This document shows, in pieces, positions 6,240-14,710 of a stretch of DNA of 64,000 nucleotides. The DNA is from CAZAAW01 sp964483325 (GTDB lineage: Bacteria > Pseudomonadota > Alphaproteobacteria > Rhizobiales > Kaistiaceae): contig CAZAAW010000001.1 in NCBI GenBank assembly GCA_964483325.1, forward strand, positions 186,001-250,000, read 5' to 3'. Position 1 is the first letter of the stretch, and the number at the start of each line of letters is the position of its first letter. Below the pieces are notes generated by a model, which was not told where the DNA came from, did not search any database, and saw only the letters and a list, made by a program, of their open reading frames with translations. A program made the translations under genes and the position numbers.

Positions 6240-9014
6240 TTGGCGGACGAAACACCACCTCCGGGCGTCCCCGGCGAGCCGGGCGATCAGCCCCAGGGCA
6301 TAGAGCCGGTCTCGATCACCGACGAGATGCGCCGGTCGTATCTCGACTACGCCATGAGCGTGATCGTCAGCCGCGCCCTACCGGACGCGCGCGACGGCCT
6401 CAAGCCCGTGCATCGCCGCATCCTGCATTCGATGAACGAGGCCGGCTACGACTGGAACAAGGCCTATCGCAAGTCCGCCCGCGTCGTCGGCGACGTCATC
6501 GGCAAATACCACCCGCACGGCGACCAGGCGGTCTACGATGCGCTCGTGCGCATGGCGCAGGATTTCTCCATGCGCGTGCCGCTTATCGACGGCCAGGGCA
6601 ATTTCGGCTCGGTCGACGGCGACCCGCCGGCGGCCATGCGCTACACGGAAATCCGTCTCGCCAAGCCGGCGCATTCGCTACTGGAGGACATCGACAAGAA
6701 CACCGTCGATTTCCAGGACAATTACGACAATTCCGAGCGCGAGCCGGTCGTTCTCCCGGCCCGCTTCCCCAACCTTCTCGCCAACGGCGCCGGCGGCATC
6801 GCCGTCGGCATGGCGACAAACATCCCGCCGCACAATCTCGGCGAGATCATCAACGCCGTCATCGCCATCATCGACGACCCGGCGATCGATCTCGACGGCC
6901 TGATGGAGATCGTTCCCGGTCCGGACTTCCCGACCGGCGGGATTATCCTCGGCCGCAGCGGCATCCGCTCGGCCTACGGCACCTCGCGCGGCGCCATCGT
7001 GATGCGCGGCCGGGTCGGGACGGAGACCGTGCGCCGCGAGCGCGAGGCGCTGGTGGTCACCGAGATCCCGTATCAGGTGAACAAGGCGGCGATGATCGAG
7101 AAGATCGCCGAGCTGGTGCGGGAGAAGCGCATCGAGGGCATCGGCGACCTGCGCGACGAATCCGACCGGCACGGCATGCGCGTCGTCATCGAGCTGAAGC
7201 GCGACGCGGTCGCCGATGTCGTTCTCAACCAGCTCTACCGCTACACGCCGCTGCAGACGACGTTCGGCGCCAACATGGTGGCGCTGAATGGCGGCCGCCC
7301 GGAATCGATGACGCTGAAGGACCTGCTGCAGGCCTTCGTCGCGTTCCGCGAGGAGGTCGTCAGCCGGCGGACCAAATACCTGCTGACCAAGGCGCGCGAG
7401 CGCGCCCATGTGCTGGCCGGCCTGGCGATCGCCGTCGCCAATATCGACGAGGTCATCCGCCTCATCCGCACGGCGCCCGATCCCGCGACGGCGCGTGAAC
7501 AGCTGATGGCGCGGGACTGGCCGGCCGCCGACGTGGCGCCGCTGATCGCCCTCATCGACGACCCGCGCTACCGCGTCGCGGAAGGGAACATCTACCGCCT
7601 GTCGGAGACGCAGGCGCGCGCCATCCTCGACCTGCGCCTGCAGCGCCTGACGGCGCTCGGCCGTGACGAGATCGGCGAGGAGCTCAATACGCTGGCGGCG
7701 TCGATCCGCGACTATCTGGACATCCTGGCCTCGCGCCAGCGCATCTTCAGCATCATCAAGGATGAGCTCATCGCCGTGCGCGACGAGTTCGCGACGCCGC
7801 GCAAGACGGAAATCGTCGACGGCGGCGGCGACTTCGAGGATGAAGATCTCATCCAGCGCGAAGACATGGTCGTCACCGTCACGCATGGCGGCTACATCAA
7901 GCGCGTGCCGCTGGCGACCTATCGCGCCCAGCGCCGCGGCGGCAAGGGCCGCTCCGGCATGGCGACGCGCGAGGAAGACTTCGTGGCGCGGCTGTTCGTG
8001 GCCAACACGCACACGCCGGTGCTGTTCTTCTCGTCGCTGGGGCAGGTCTACAAGCTGAAGGTCTGGCGTCTGCCGGTCGCCGCGCCGCAGAGCCGCGGCA
8101 AGGCGCTCGTCAACCTGCTGCCGCTGTCGGCCGACGAGCGGATCACCACCATCATGCCGCTACCGGAGGACGAGGAGAGCTGGGCGACGCTTGACGTGAT
8201 GTTCGCCACGACCGGCGGCACCGTGCGGCGCAACAAGCTGTCCGACTTCGTGCAGGTGAACCGCTCCGGCAAGCGGGCGATGAACCTCGACGCGGGCGAG
8301 AGCATTGTCGGCGTCGAGACCTGCACCGAGCATGACGACGTGCTGCTGACCACAGCCAACGGCCAGTGCATCCGCTTCCCGGCGACCGATGTGCGCGTCT
8401 TCAAGGGCCGCGATTCGACGGGCGTGCGCGGCGTCAGCCTGGGCGAGGCGGACCATGTGATCTCGATGGCCGTGCTGCGCCATTTCGAGGCGACGCCGGA
8501 AGAGCGGAACGCCTACCTGAAGATGAGCCGGGCGGTCAGCGGCGAGAGCGAGCCGGAGGAGACCGGCGCCGATCTGGAGGGCTCCGGCGAGACGACCGGC
8601 GCTCTTTCACAGGAGCGCTATGCCGAGATGAGCGCCGCGGAGCAGTTCCTGCTCACCGTGTCGCAGAACGGCTACGGCAAGCGCACCTCGTCGCACGAGT
8701 ACCGGATAACCGGCCGCGGCGGAAAGGGCATCGTCGCCATGGTGGTCAACGAGCGCAACGGCCCGCTGGTGGCGTCCTTCCCGGTCGAGCAGGACGACCA
8801 GATCATCCTCGTCACCGATGGCGGGCAGGTGATCCGCGTGCCGGTCGACGACGGCCCCGACAACCGCATCCGCATCGTCGGCCGCAACTCGCAGGGCGTG
8901 ACCATCTTCAACACCGGCGACGGCGAGCGCGTCGTCTCGGTGGATCGGCTGATCGAGCCGGAAGGCGATGACGAAGACGAGGCCGGCACGGAACCGGAGG
9001 CACCGGCCGACTGA
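6240..9014 (+). CDS. gyrA: DNA gyrase subunit A
   Basis: GyrA is the breakage-reunion subunit of the type II topoisomerase that introduces negative supercoils. The 924-residue protein has the catalytic tyrosine at about Tyr135 (AAMRYTEIR) and the GyrA box YRAQRRGGKG opening the C-terminal DNA-wrapping pinwheel. A Glu-rich insert within the C-terminal domain (about residues 755-800) resembles ones seen in other alphaproteobacteria. Translation starts at TTG 6240, six bases after GCGGAG. In the quinolone-resistance-determining region the residue matching E. coli Ser83 is Gln96 (HPHGDQAVYD), while the one matching Asp87 is Asp. Convergent with moeA. Confidence 0.98.
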   Translation: MADETPPPGVPGEPGDQPQGIEPVSITDEMRRSYLDYAMSVIVSRALPDARDGLKPVHRRILHSMNEAGYDWNKAYRKSARVVGDVIGKYHPHGDQAVYDALVRMAQDFSMRVPLIDGQGNFGSVDGDPPAAMRYTEIRLAKPAHSLLEDIDKNTVDFQDNYDNSEREPVVLPARFPNLLANGAGGIAVGMATNIPPHNLGEIINAVIAIIDDPAIDLDGLMEIVPGPDFPTGGIILGRSGIRSAYGTSRGAIVMRGRVGTETVRREREALVVTEIPYQVNKAAMIEKIAELVREKRIEGIGDLRDESDRHGMRVVIELKRDAVADVVLNQLYRYTPLQTTFGANMVALNGGRPESMTLKDLLQAFVAFREEVVSRRTKYLLTKARERAHVLAGLAIAVANIDEVIRLIRTAPDPATAREQLMARDWPAADVAPLIALIDDPRYRVAEGNIYRLSETQARAILDLRLQRLTALGRDEIGEELNTLAASIRDYLDILASRQRIFSIIKDELIAVRDEFATPRKTEIVDGGGDFEDEDLIQREDMVVTVTHGGYIKRVPLATYRAQRRGGKGRSGMATREEDFVARLFVANTHTPVLFFSSLGQVYKLKVWRLPVAAPQSRGKALVNLLPLSADERITTIMPLPEDEESWATLDVMFATTGGTVRRNKLSDFVQVNRSGKRAMNLDAGESIVGVETCTEHDDVLLTTANGQCIRFPATDVRVFKGRDSTGVRGVSLGEADHVISMAVLRHFEATPEERNAYLKMSRAVSGESEPEETGADLEGSGETTGALSQERYAEMSAAEQFLLTVSQNGYGKRTSSHEYRITGRGGKGIVAMVVNERNGPLVASFPVEQDDQIILVTDGGQVIRVPVDDGPDNRIRIVGRNSQGVTIFNTGDGERVVSVDRLIEPEGDDEDEAGTEPEAPAD

Positions 9015-9045
9015 CGGCCGAGCCGCCGGCCATCACACGCCGCGG

Positions 9046-10248
9046 CTAGCGCAGGCGTATGATCCGGCAGGATTCTCCCGCCCGCGCTGCCGGGGCGTTG
9101 GGCGGGCGGATCAGCAGACAGTCGGCAGCCGCCAGGGTCGCCAGCATCGACGAATCCTGGACCGTGAACGGCGTCGCGACCGGCGGGCCGTCGGCTGAGG
9201 CTTGCAGCGTGGCCCGCAGGTAATCCTGCCGGCCGTCATTCCCCGGCAGGTCGGAGCCAAGGATCGCGGGCTCGACGGGGTCCTCGACAGGCATTCCCAG
9301 AAGAGCGCCGATCAGGGGGCGTAAGAACAGCTCGGCACAGACGAGTGTCGACACCGGATTGCCGGCCAGCCCGAGCACCCGCGTCGCCTGCAGGCGGCCG
9401 GAGATCAACGGCTTCCCCGGCCGCAGGGCGACACGCCAGATGCCGAGATCCATGCCGCGGCCGAGAAGGGTCTGACGGACGAGATCGTGCTCCCCCACGG
9501 AGGCGCCGCCGATCGTCACCAGGATGTCGGCCGGCAGGGCCATGGCGCTGTCGATGGCGGCGGCAATTTCGGCGGCATCGTCACGCGCTATGCCGAGATC
9601 GACGCCCACGGCGCCGGCATCGGTGGCGACGGCGAGCAGGGCGGCGGAACTTGCCGCGACGATCTGATCCGGGCCGGGGCTGTCGCCGGGCGGGACCAGC
9701 TCGTCGCCGGTCGCCAGCACGGCGACGAGCGGGCGGCGGCGCACCGGCAGGCGGGAATGGTTCATTGCGGCGGCGAGCGCGATGTGCCGCGCCGAAAGAC
9801 GTTGGCCGTCTTGCAGCAGGACGTCGTCTGCCCGGAAGTCCAGCCCCGCCGGCCGGACATAGTGTCCAGGCGCCGGCGCTTCGCCGACCAGCACCGTCTC
9901 GCCGTCGACCTCGGCATCCTCCTGGATGAGGATGGCATCGGCGCCGGCGGGAACCGGCGCCCCGGTGAAAATGCGCACCGCCTCGCCGTCGCCGACCTCC
10001 CCCGCAAAGCCCTTGCCGGCAACCGCCGTGCCGATGATGCGCAGGCGGGCGCCGGACAGCGCATCGGCGCTGCGCACGGCGTAACCGTCCATGGCGGAGG
10101 CGGGGAAGGGCGGCTGCGTCCGCCGCGCCGCCAGCGGCGCTGCCAGAACGCGCCCGGCCGCGGCGTCGAGGGGGATGAATTCGGGTTCGGTCGGGACGAT
10201 GCCTGCAATGATGCGGGCGCGCGCCTCGTCAGGCGGAAGGAGGGCCAT
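9046..10248 (-). CDS. moeA: Molybdopterin molybdenumtransferase MoeA
   Basis: MoeA inserts molybdate into adenylylated molybdopterin in the last step of molybdenum cofactor synthesis. The 400-residue product has the family's opening LLPPDEARARI, the segments PPFPASAMDGYAV and RIFTGAPVPAGADAI, and the core GDELVPPG and TIGGASVGEHDLV. LAGNPVST lies toward the C-terminal domain. The ATG at 10248 gives the usual N-terminus and overlaps the end of moaC by 20 nt, so the two are probably translationally coupled. It is the last gene of the minus-strand trp-mo operon and is convergent with gyrA. In many related genomes lexA comes next; it does not here. Confidence 0.95.
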   Translation of the reverse strand: MALLPPDEARARIIAGIVPTEPEFIPLDAAAGRVLAAPLAARRTQPPFPASAMDGYAVRSADALSGARLRIIGTAVAGKGFAGEVGDGEAVRIFTGAPVPAGADAILIQEDAEVDGETVLVGEAPAPGHYVRPAGLDFRADDVLLQDGQRLSARHIALAAAMNHSRLPVRRRPLVAVLATGDELVPPGDSPGPDQIVAASSAALLAVATDAGAVGVDLGIARDDAAEIAAAIDSAMALPADILVTIGGASVGEHDLVRQTLLGRGMDLGIWRVALRPGKPLISGRLQATRVLGLAGNPVSTLVCAELFLRPLIGALLGMPVEDPVEPAILGSDLPGNDGRQDYLRATLQASADGPPVATPFTVQDSSMLATLAAADCLLIRPPNAPAARAGESCRIIRLR

Positions 10249-10723
10249 CGGCGTGCCACGAGCCCGACTTGCCGCCATGCTTCTCGACCAGGCGGATATT
10301 GCCGATGACCATGCCGCGGTCCACCGCCTTCGCCATGTCGTAGATAGTCAGGCAGGCAACGGAGGCGGCCGTCAGGGCCTCCATCTCGACGCCGGTCCGG
10401 GCGGTGACCTTGACGGTCGTGCGGACGCGCAGGCCCGGCAGGGTGTCATCCGGCTCGATGTCGACCGCCACCTTGCTGATCGGCAGGGGATGGCAGAGCG
10501 GTATCAGCTCGTGCGTCCGCTTGGCGGCCATGATCGCGGCAATGCGCGCCGTGCCGATGACGTCGCCCTTGGCGGCATTGCCGGCGCGGATGAGCGCCAG
10601 CGTCGCCGGCTGCATCGTCACGGCGCCCTCGGCGACGGCCGTCCGCTCCGTGACGGCCTTTTCCGACACGTCCACCATATGCGCCGCGCCGCCGGCATCG
10701 ATATGCGTCAGGCGCTCAGCCAA
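10229..10723 (-). CDS. moaC: Cyclic pyranopterin monophosphate synthase MoaC
   Basis: MoaC works with MoaA to turn GTP into cyclic pyranopterin monophosphate, the first molybdenum cofactor intermediate. The 164-residue product matches the family length. It carries THIDAGGAAHMVDVSEK at the N-terminus, the active-site stretch ELIPLCHPLPI, GVEMEALTAASVACLTIYDM, and the closing VRLVEKHGGKSG-like segment. I place the start at TTG 10723, which overlaps the last 8 nt of trpC and has GGGGA about 8 nt upstream. The nearest canonical start is 19 codons further upstream and would add a non-conserved leader. Overlaps on both sides indicate one transcript with trpC and moeA. Confidence 0.93.
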   Translation of the reverse strand: MAERLTHIDAGGAAHMVDVSEKAVTERTAVAEGAVTMQPATLALIRAGNAAKGDVIGTARIAAIMAAKRTHELIPLCHPLPISKVAVDIEPDDTLPGLRVRTTVKVTARTGVEMEALTAASVACLTIYDMAKAVDRGMVIGNIRLVEKHGGKSGSWHADGPPSA

Positions 10724-11534
10724 GGGCGGCTTCCCCGATCTCCGCCCTGCCCAGCAGGCGTCGTGTCGCGGCGGCGACATCGGCTTGGCGCATCAGGCTT
10801 TCGCCGACCAGCACGGCGCCAACGCCGGCGGCGGCCAGCCGGGCGAGATCGGCGGCGGTGAAGATGCCGCTTTCCCCGACGATGAAACGCTCCGGCGGCA
10901 CCAGGGGCGCCAGCCGTTCCGTCACGGCCAGCGCCGTCTCGAAGGTCCGCAGGTCGCGATTGTTGATGCCGATGAGCGGCGACGACAGGCGCAGCGCCCG
11001 TTCCAGCTCCGCTTCGTCGTGCACCTCGACCAGCACGTCCATGCCGAGCTCGAGCGCCGTGTCCTCCAGCGCCTGCGCCACGGCATCGGTGACGGCGGCC
11101 ATGATGATGAGGATGCAGTCGGCGCCCCAGCTCCGCGCCTCGTAAACCTGGTACGGCTCGTAGAGGAAATCCTTGCGCAGCACCGGCAGGCCCACTGCGG
11201 CGCGCGCCGCGACGAGGTCGTCGCGGCTTCCCTGGAAATGCGGCGCGTCGGTCAGGACCGACAGGCAGGCGGCGCCGCCCGCTTCATAGGCGCGGGCAAG
11301 CGACGGCGGGTCGAAATCTGCCCGGATCAGGCCGCGGGACGGGCTGGCCTTCTTGACCTCGGCGATCAGCGCCGGCGTGCCCTCCGCGGCCTTGCTGCGC
11401 AGGGCCGCCAGAAAGCCGCGCGGTGGAGCGGTGTCGCGGGCCCGAGCCCTGATCTCCGCTTCCGGAACGGCGGCCATCGCAGCGGCGATTTCCGGCCGCT
11501 TCGCCGCCTCGATCCGCTGCAGGATGTCGCTCAT
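10716..11534 (-). CDS. trpC: Indole-3-glycerol phosphate synthase
   Basis: TrpC closes the indole ring from carboxyphenylaminodeoxyribulose phosphate in tryptophan synthesis. The 272-residue TIM barrel shows the expected motifs: ALIAEVKKASPSRGLI with the catalytic lysine, LRKDFLYEPYQVYEAR, VLVEVHDEAELERAL, LIGINNRDLRTFE and GESGIFTAADLARL. The ATG at 11534 (MSDILQRIEA) lies 7 nt after the trpD stop. It is monofunctional, with no fused TrpF barrel. It sits in the minus-strand run trpE-trpG-trpD-trpC. Confidence 0.97.
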   Translation of the reverse strand: MSDILQRIEAAKRPEIAAAMAAVPEAEIRARARDTAPPRGFLAALRSKAAEGTPALIAEVKKASPSRGLIRADFDPPSLARAYEAGGAACLSVLTDAPHFQGSRDDLVAARAAVGLPVLRKDFLYEPYQVYEARSWGADCILIIMAAVTDAVAQALEDTALELGMDVLVEVHDEAELERALRLSSPLIGINNRDLRTFETALAVTERLAPLVPPERFIVGESGIFTAADLARLAAAGVGAVLVGESLMRQADVAAATRRLLGRAEIGEAALG

Positions 11535-11541
11535 GGCTGCC

Positions 11542-12555
11542 TCAGGCGTTGGAGATCGCAACGAGCCGGTCGAGGCGCTCGGTGGCGGCGCCGCTGTCGA
11601 TCGCCTCGGCAGCGGCCGCGACGCCGTCCTGCATGTCCCGGGCGCGGCCGGCGACGACCAGCGTCGCGGCAGCGTTCATCAGCACGACGTCGCGATAGGG
11701 GCCGGGCTCGCCGCCGAGGACGGCACGCAGGGCCGTCGCGTTGTGGGCGCCGTCGCCGCCTTTCAGCGCATCGATGGGGCTAATGCTCAGCCCGACATCC
11801 TCCGGATGCAGGACGAAGCTCGTCACCTCGCCATCCGCCAGCGCCGCCACTTCCGTGGGGCCGGCGGTCGAAATCTCGTCGACGCCGCCGGCGCCGTGGA
11901 CGACCCAGGCCCGTTCCGATCCGAGACCGCGCAGCACTTCGGCGAGCGGACGCACCCAGTCCGGTGCGAAGACGCCGACCATCTGGCGCCGGACGCTGGC
12001 CGGGTTGGAGAGCGGGCCGACGAGATTGAAGATCGTCCGCGTGCCGAGCTCGACGCGCGTCGGGCCGACATGCTTCATTGCCGAGTGATGCGCCGGCGCG
12101 AACATGAAACCGATGCCGGCCTCGCGGATGCAGCGGGCGATCACCTCCGGCGGCAGGTCGATCCTGACGCCGAGCGCCGTCAGCACATCGGCAGCGCCGG
12201 ATTTCGACGACAGGGCGCGGTTGCCGTGCTTCGCCACCGGCACGCCGGCGCCGGCGACGACGAAGGCCGTCGTCGTCGAGATGTTGTAGGTGCCGCTGGC
12301 ATCGCCGCCCGTGCCGACCACGTCGATGGCATCCTCGGGTGCCTCGACGCGCAGCATGCGCGCCCGCATCGTCGCGACGGCACCGCTTATTTCGTCGACC
12401 GTTTCGCCGCGCACCCGCAGCGCCATCAGGAAGCCGCCGATCTGCGACGGCGTCGCCTCGCCGGACATCAGGACGCCGAAGGCTTCCTCGGCTTCGGCGC
12501 GGCTGAGCGGCGCGCCGGAGGCGGCCTTGGCGATAAGGGCTTTCAGATCCGGCAT
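11542..12555 (-). CDS. trpD: Anthranilate phosphoribosyltransferase
   Basis: TrpD transfers phosphoribose from PRPP to anthranilate. The 337-residue product has the PRPP-binding motif VVGTGGDASGTYNIST, the anthranilate-site KHGNRALSSKSGAADVLTAL, FMFAPAHHSAM and GTRTIFNLVGPLSNPA, all typical. I chose the ATG at 12555 (MPDLKALIAKAASG) because it gives the usual length and lies 8 nt after the trpG stop. An upstream in-frame ATG would start inside trpG. Confidence 0.97.
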   Translation of the reverse strand: MPDLKALIAKAASGAPLSRAEAEEAFGVLMSGEATPSQIGGFLMALRVRGETVDEISGAVATMRARMLRVEAPEDAIDVVGTGGDASGTYNISTTTAFVVAGAGVPVAKHGNRALSSKSGAADVLTALGVRIDLPPEVIARCIREAGIGFMFAPAHHSAMKHVGPTRVELGTRTIFNLVGPLSNPASVRRQMVGVFAPDWVRPLAEVLRGLGSERAWVVHGAGGVDEISTAGPTEVAALADGEVTSFVLHPEDVGLSISPIDALKGGDGAHNATALRAVLGGEPGPYRDVVLMNAAATLVVAGRARDMQDGVAAAAEAIDSGAATERLDRLVAISNA

Positions 12556-12563
12556 GGGGGCGC

Positions 12564-13175
12564 TCAGGCGACCTCGACGATGCTGCGATGCCTGGCGTTC
12601 CACTCGGCGGCGATATCGAGGAAGTTGCGCAGAATCTGGTGGCCGTGTTCCGAAGCGATGCTTTCGGGGTGGAACTGGACGCCGTGCACGGGCAGCGTGC
12701 GGTGCATCACGCCCATGATGACGTCGTCATCGGCCTCGGCGGTGATCTCAAGGACATCCGGCAGCGAGTCGGGCGCAATTGTCAGCGAGTGGTAGCGGGT
12801 GGCGCGGAAGCTGCTGTTGATGCCGCGAAAGACGCTGCGGCCGGAATGGCGGATATCGCTCACCTTGCCATGCATCAGGCTCGGCGCCCGTATCACCCTG
12901 CCGCCGAAGGCCTGGCCGATCGCCTGGTGGCCGAGACAGACGCCGAGGATCGGGATCGTGTCGCCGGTCTTTTCGATGACCTCGAGGCAGGCGCCGGCCT
13001 CGCTGGGCGTGCACGGACCCGGCGAGAGGACGATCGCCTCGGGGTCCATGGCACGGACATCGTCGACGGTCAGCTTGTCGTTGCGGCGGACGGCCAGCTT
13101 CGCTCCCAGCTCGCCGAGGTAATGGACGAGGTTGTAGGTGAAGCTGTCATAGTTATCGATCACCAGGACCGTCAT
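12564..13175 (-). CDS. trpG: Anthranilate synthase component II (glutamine amidotransferase)
   Basis: TrpG releases ammonia from glutamine for anthranilate synthase. The 203-residue class I amidotransferase has the nucleophile Cys80 in LGVCLGHQAIGQAFGG, the opening MTVLVIDNYDSFTYNLVHYL, and the His/Glu pair in VHGVQFHPES. It lies 10 nt behind trpE. In several rhizobia TrpE and TrpG are one fused protein under leader-peptide attenuation (general knowledge); here they are separate and no attenuator is visible. A single TrpG could also serve p-aminobenzoate synthase. Confidence 0.96.
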   Translation of the reverse strand: MTVLVIDNYDSFTYNLVHYLGELGAKLAVRRNDKLTVDDVRAMDPEAIVLSPGPCTPSEAGACLEVIEKTGDTIPILGVCLGHQAIGQAFGGRVIRAPSLMHGKVSDIRHSGRSVFRGINSSFRATRYHSLTIAPDSLPDVLEITAEADDDVIMGVMHRTLPVHGVQFHPESIASEHGHQILRNFLDIAAEWNARHRSIVEVA

Positions 13176-13185
13176 CGCAGCAATC

Positions 13186-14700
13186 CTATTGGCCCCGGCC
13201 GACGCCGGAGGCAAACCGCACCGCCTCCTCGGCGGCGCGGAAAAGGGCGCGCGCCTTGGCGACGCATTCCTGATGCTCCGTCTCGGGAACGGAGTCGGCG
13301 ACGATGCCGGCGCCGGACTGAACATACATCCGGCCGTCCTTGATGATCGAGGTGCGCAGCACGATGCAGGTATCCATGGCGCCATCGGCGGAGAAATAGC
13401 CGACGCATCCGGCATAGATGCCGCGCTTTTCCAGTTCCAGCTCATCGATGATCTGCATCGCCCGCACCTTCGGCGCGCCCGAGACGGTGCCGGCAGGGAA
13501 GCCGGCAATCAGGGCGTCGAGCGGATCATGCTCGGCGGCGAGGCGGCCGACCACGTTCGAAACGATGTGCATCACGTGGCTGTAGTACTCGAGGAAGTAC
13601 TGGTCGGTGACCTTGACGGTGCCGATCTCCGCCACCCGGCCGACATCGTTGCGGCCGAGATCGAGCAGCATCAGGTGTTCGGCGCGTTCCTTGGGATCGG
13701 CCAGAAGCTCGGCGGCAAGCGCCTTGTCGGCTTCGGCATTGGCGCCGCGCGGCCGGGTCCCGGCGATCGGCCGGATCGTCACCTCGCCGTCGCGGACGCG
13801 GACAAGGATTTCCGGGCTGGAGCCGGCAAGGGAGAAGTCGCCGAAGTCGAGATAATAGAGGAAGGGCGACGGATTGGTCCGCCGCAGGGCGCGATAAAGC
13901 GCGAAAGGCGGCAGCGTGAACGGCGCCTCGAAGCGCTGCGACAGCACCACCTGGAAGATGTCGCCGGCGGCAATGTACTCCTTCGCCCGCGCCACCATGT
14001 CGAGATAGGTCTCCTTCGGCGTGTTGGAGACGATCTCCGGCGCAGGGTCGGCCCCGGGCCCGTCGGCGGTCTTGTCGAGCGGCACGTCGAGGGCCTCGAC
14101 GACGGCCGTGAGCCGGTCGACGGCGCGGGCATGGGCTTGGGCGGCGGTGACGCCGGGCCGCGGCCGCACCGGCGAGACGATGACGATCTCGTCCTTCACC
14201 GAATCGAAGATGACGATCACCGTCGGGCGCAGCAGGATCGCATCCGGCAGGCCAAGGGCGTCGGGATTGGCCGGCCCGAGCTCCTCCATCTGGCGCACCA
14301 TGTCGTAGCCGAGATAGCCGAACACGCCCGCCGACATCGGCGGCAGGCTGTCGGGAAGCACGATCTGCGATTCGTGGATCACCCGCCGCAGGGCCTCCAG
14401 CGAGCGGCCCTCGACCGGCTCGAAGCGGTGCGGCTCCGCCTTCGGATTGAGGTTGACCTCGGCGCGGTCGCCATGGGCGCGGAAGATCAGGTCCGGATCG
14501 AAGCCGATCATCGAATAGCGGCCGCGAACGGCGCCGCCCTCGACGGATTCCAGCAGGAAGCAGTTGGAGCGGCCGGCCGACAGCTTGAGCATCGCCGAGA
14601 CCGGCGTCTCCAGGTCGGCGACGAGACGCGTCCATACCGCCTGCGGCGCGCCGGCGTCGTAGGTTCCCGTAAAGGCGGGCAGGGCAGGTTCGACGAGCAT
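13186..14700 (-). CDS. trpE: Anthranilate synthase component I
   Basis: TrpE makes anthranilate from chorismate and ammonia. The 504-residue protein has the feedback site LLES near residues 49-52 (tryptophan binding), the chorismate-binding core PFLYYLDFGDFSLAGSSPE, the RPIAGTRPRG and LLDLGRNDVGRVAE blocks, and GTVSGAPKVRAMQIIDELE. The ATG at 14700 lies 10 nt after the ppiD stop, so trpE is in an operon with a periplasmic chaperone gene and does not have its own leader. Presence of LLES suggests normal tryptophan feedback inhibition. Confidence 0.97.
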   Translation of the reverse strand: MLVEPALPAFTGTYDAGAPQAVWTRLVADLETPVSAMLKLSAGRSNCFLLESVEGGAVRGRYSMIGFDPDLIFRAHGDRAEVNLNPKAEPHRFEPVEGRSLEALRRVIHESQIVLPDSLPPMSAGVFGYLGYDMVRQMEELGPANPDALGLPDAILLRPTVIVIFDSVKDEIVIVSPVRPRPGVTAAQAHARAVDRLTAVVEALDVPLDKTADGPGADPAPEIVSNTPKETYLDMVARAKEYIAAGDIFQVVLSQRFEAPFTLPPFALYRALRRTNPSPFLYYLDFGDFSLAGSSPEILVRVRDGEVTIRPIAGTRPRGANAEADKALAAELLADPKERAEHLMLLDLGRNDVGRVAEIGTVKVTDQYFLEYYSHVMHIVSNVVGRLAAEHDPLDALIAGFPAGTVSGAPKVRAMQIIDELELEKRGIYAGCVGYFSADGAMDTCIVLRTSIIKDGRMYVQSGAGIVADSVPETEHQECVAKARALFRAAEEAVRFASGVGRGQ

Positions 14701-14710
14701 GGCGCCCCGC

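Noticed and set aside
6678..8012. A 444-codon minus-strand frame inside gyrA
   Set aside because: Antisense shadow of a conserved gene; no recognisable domain or ribosome binding site.
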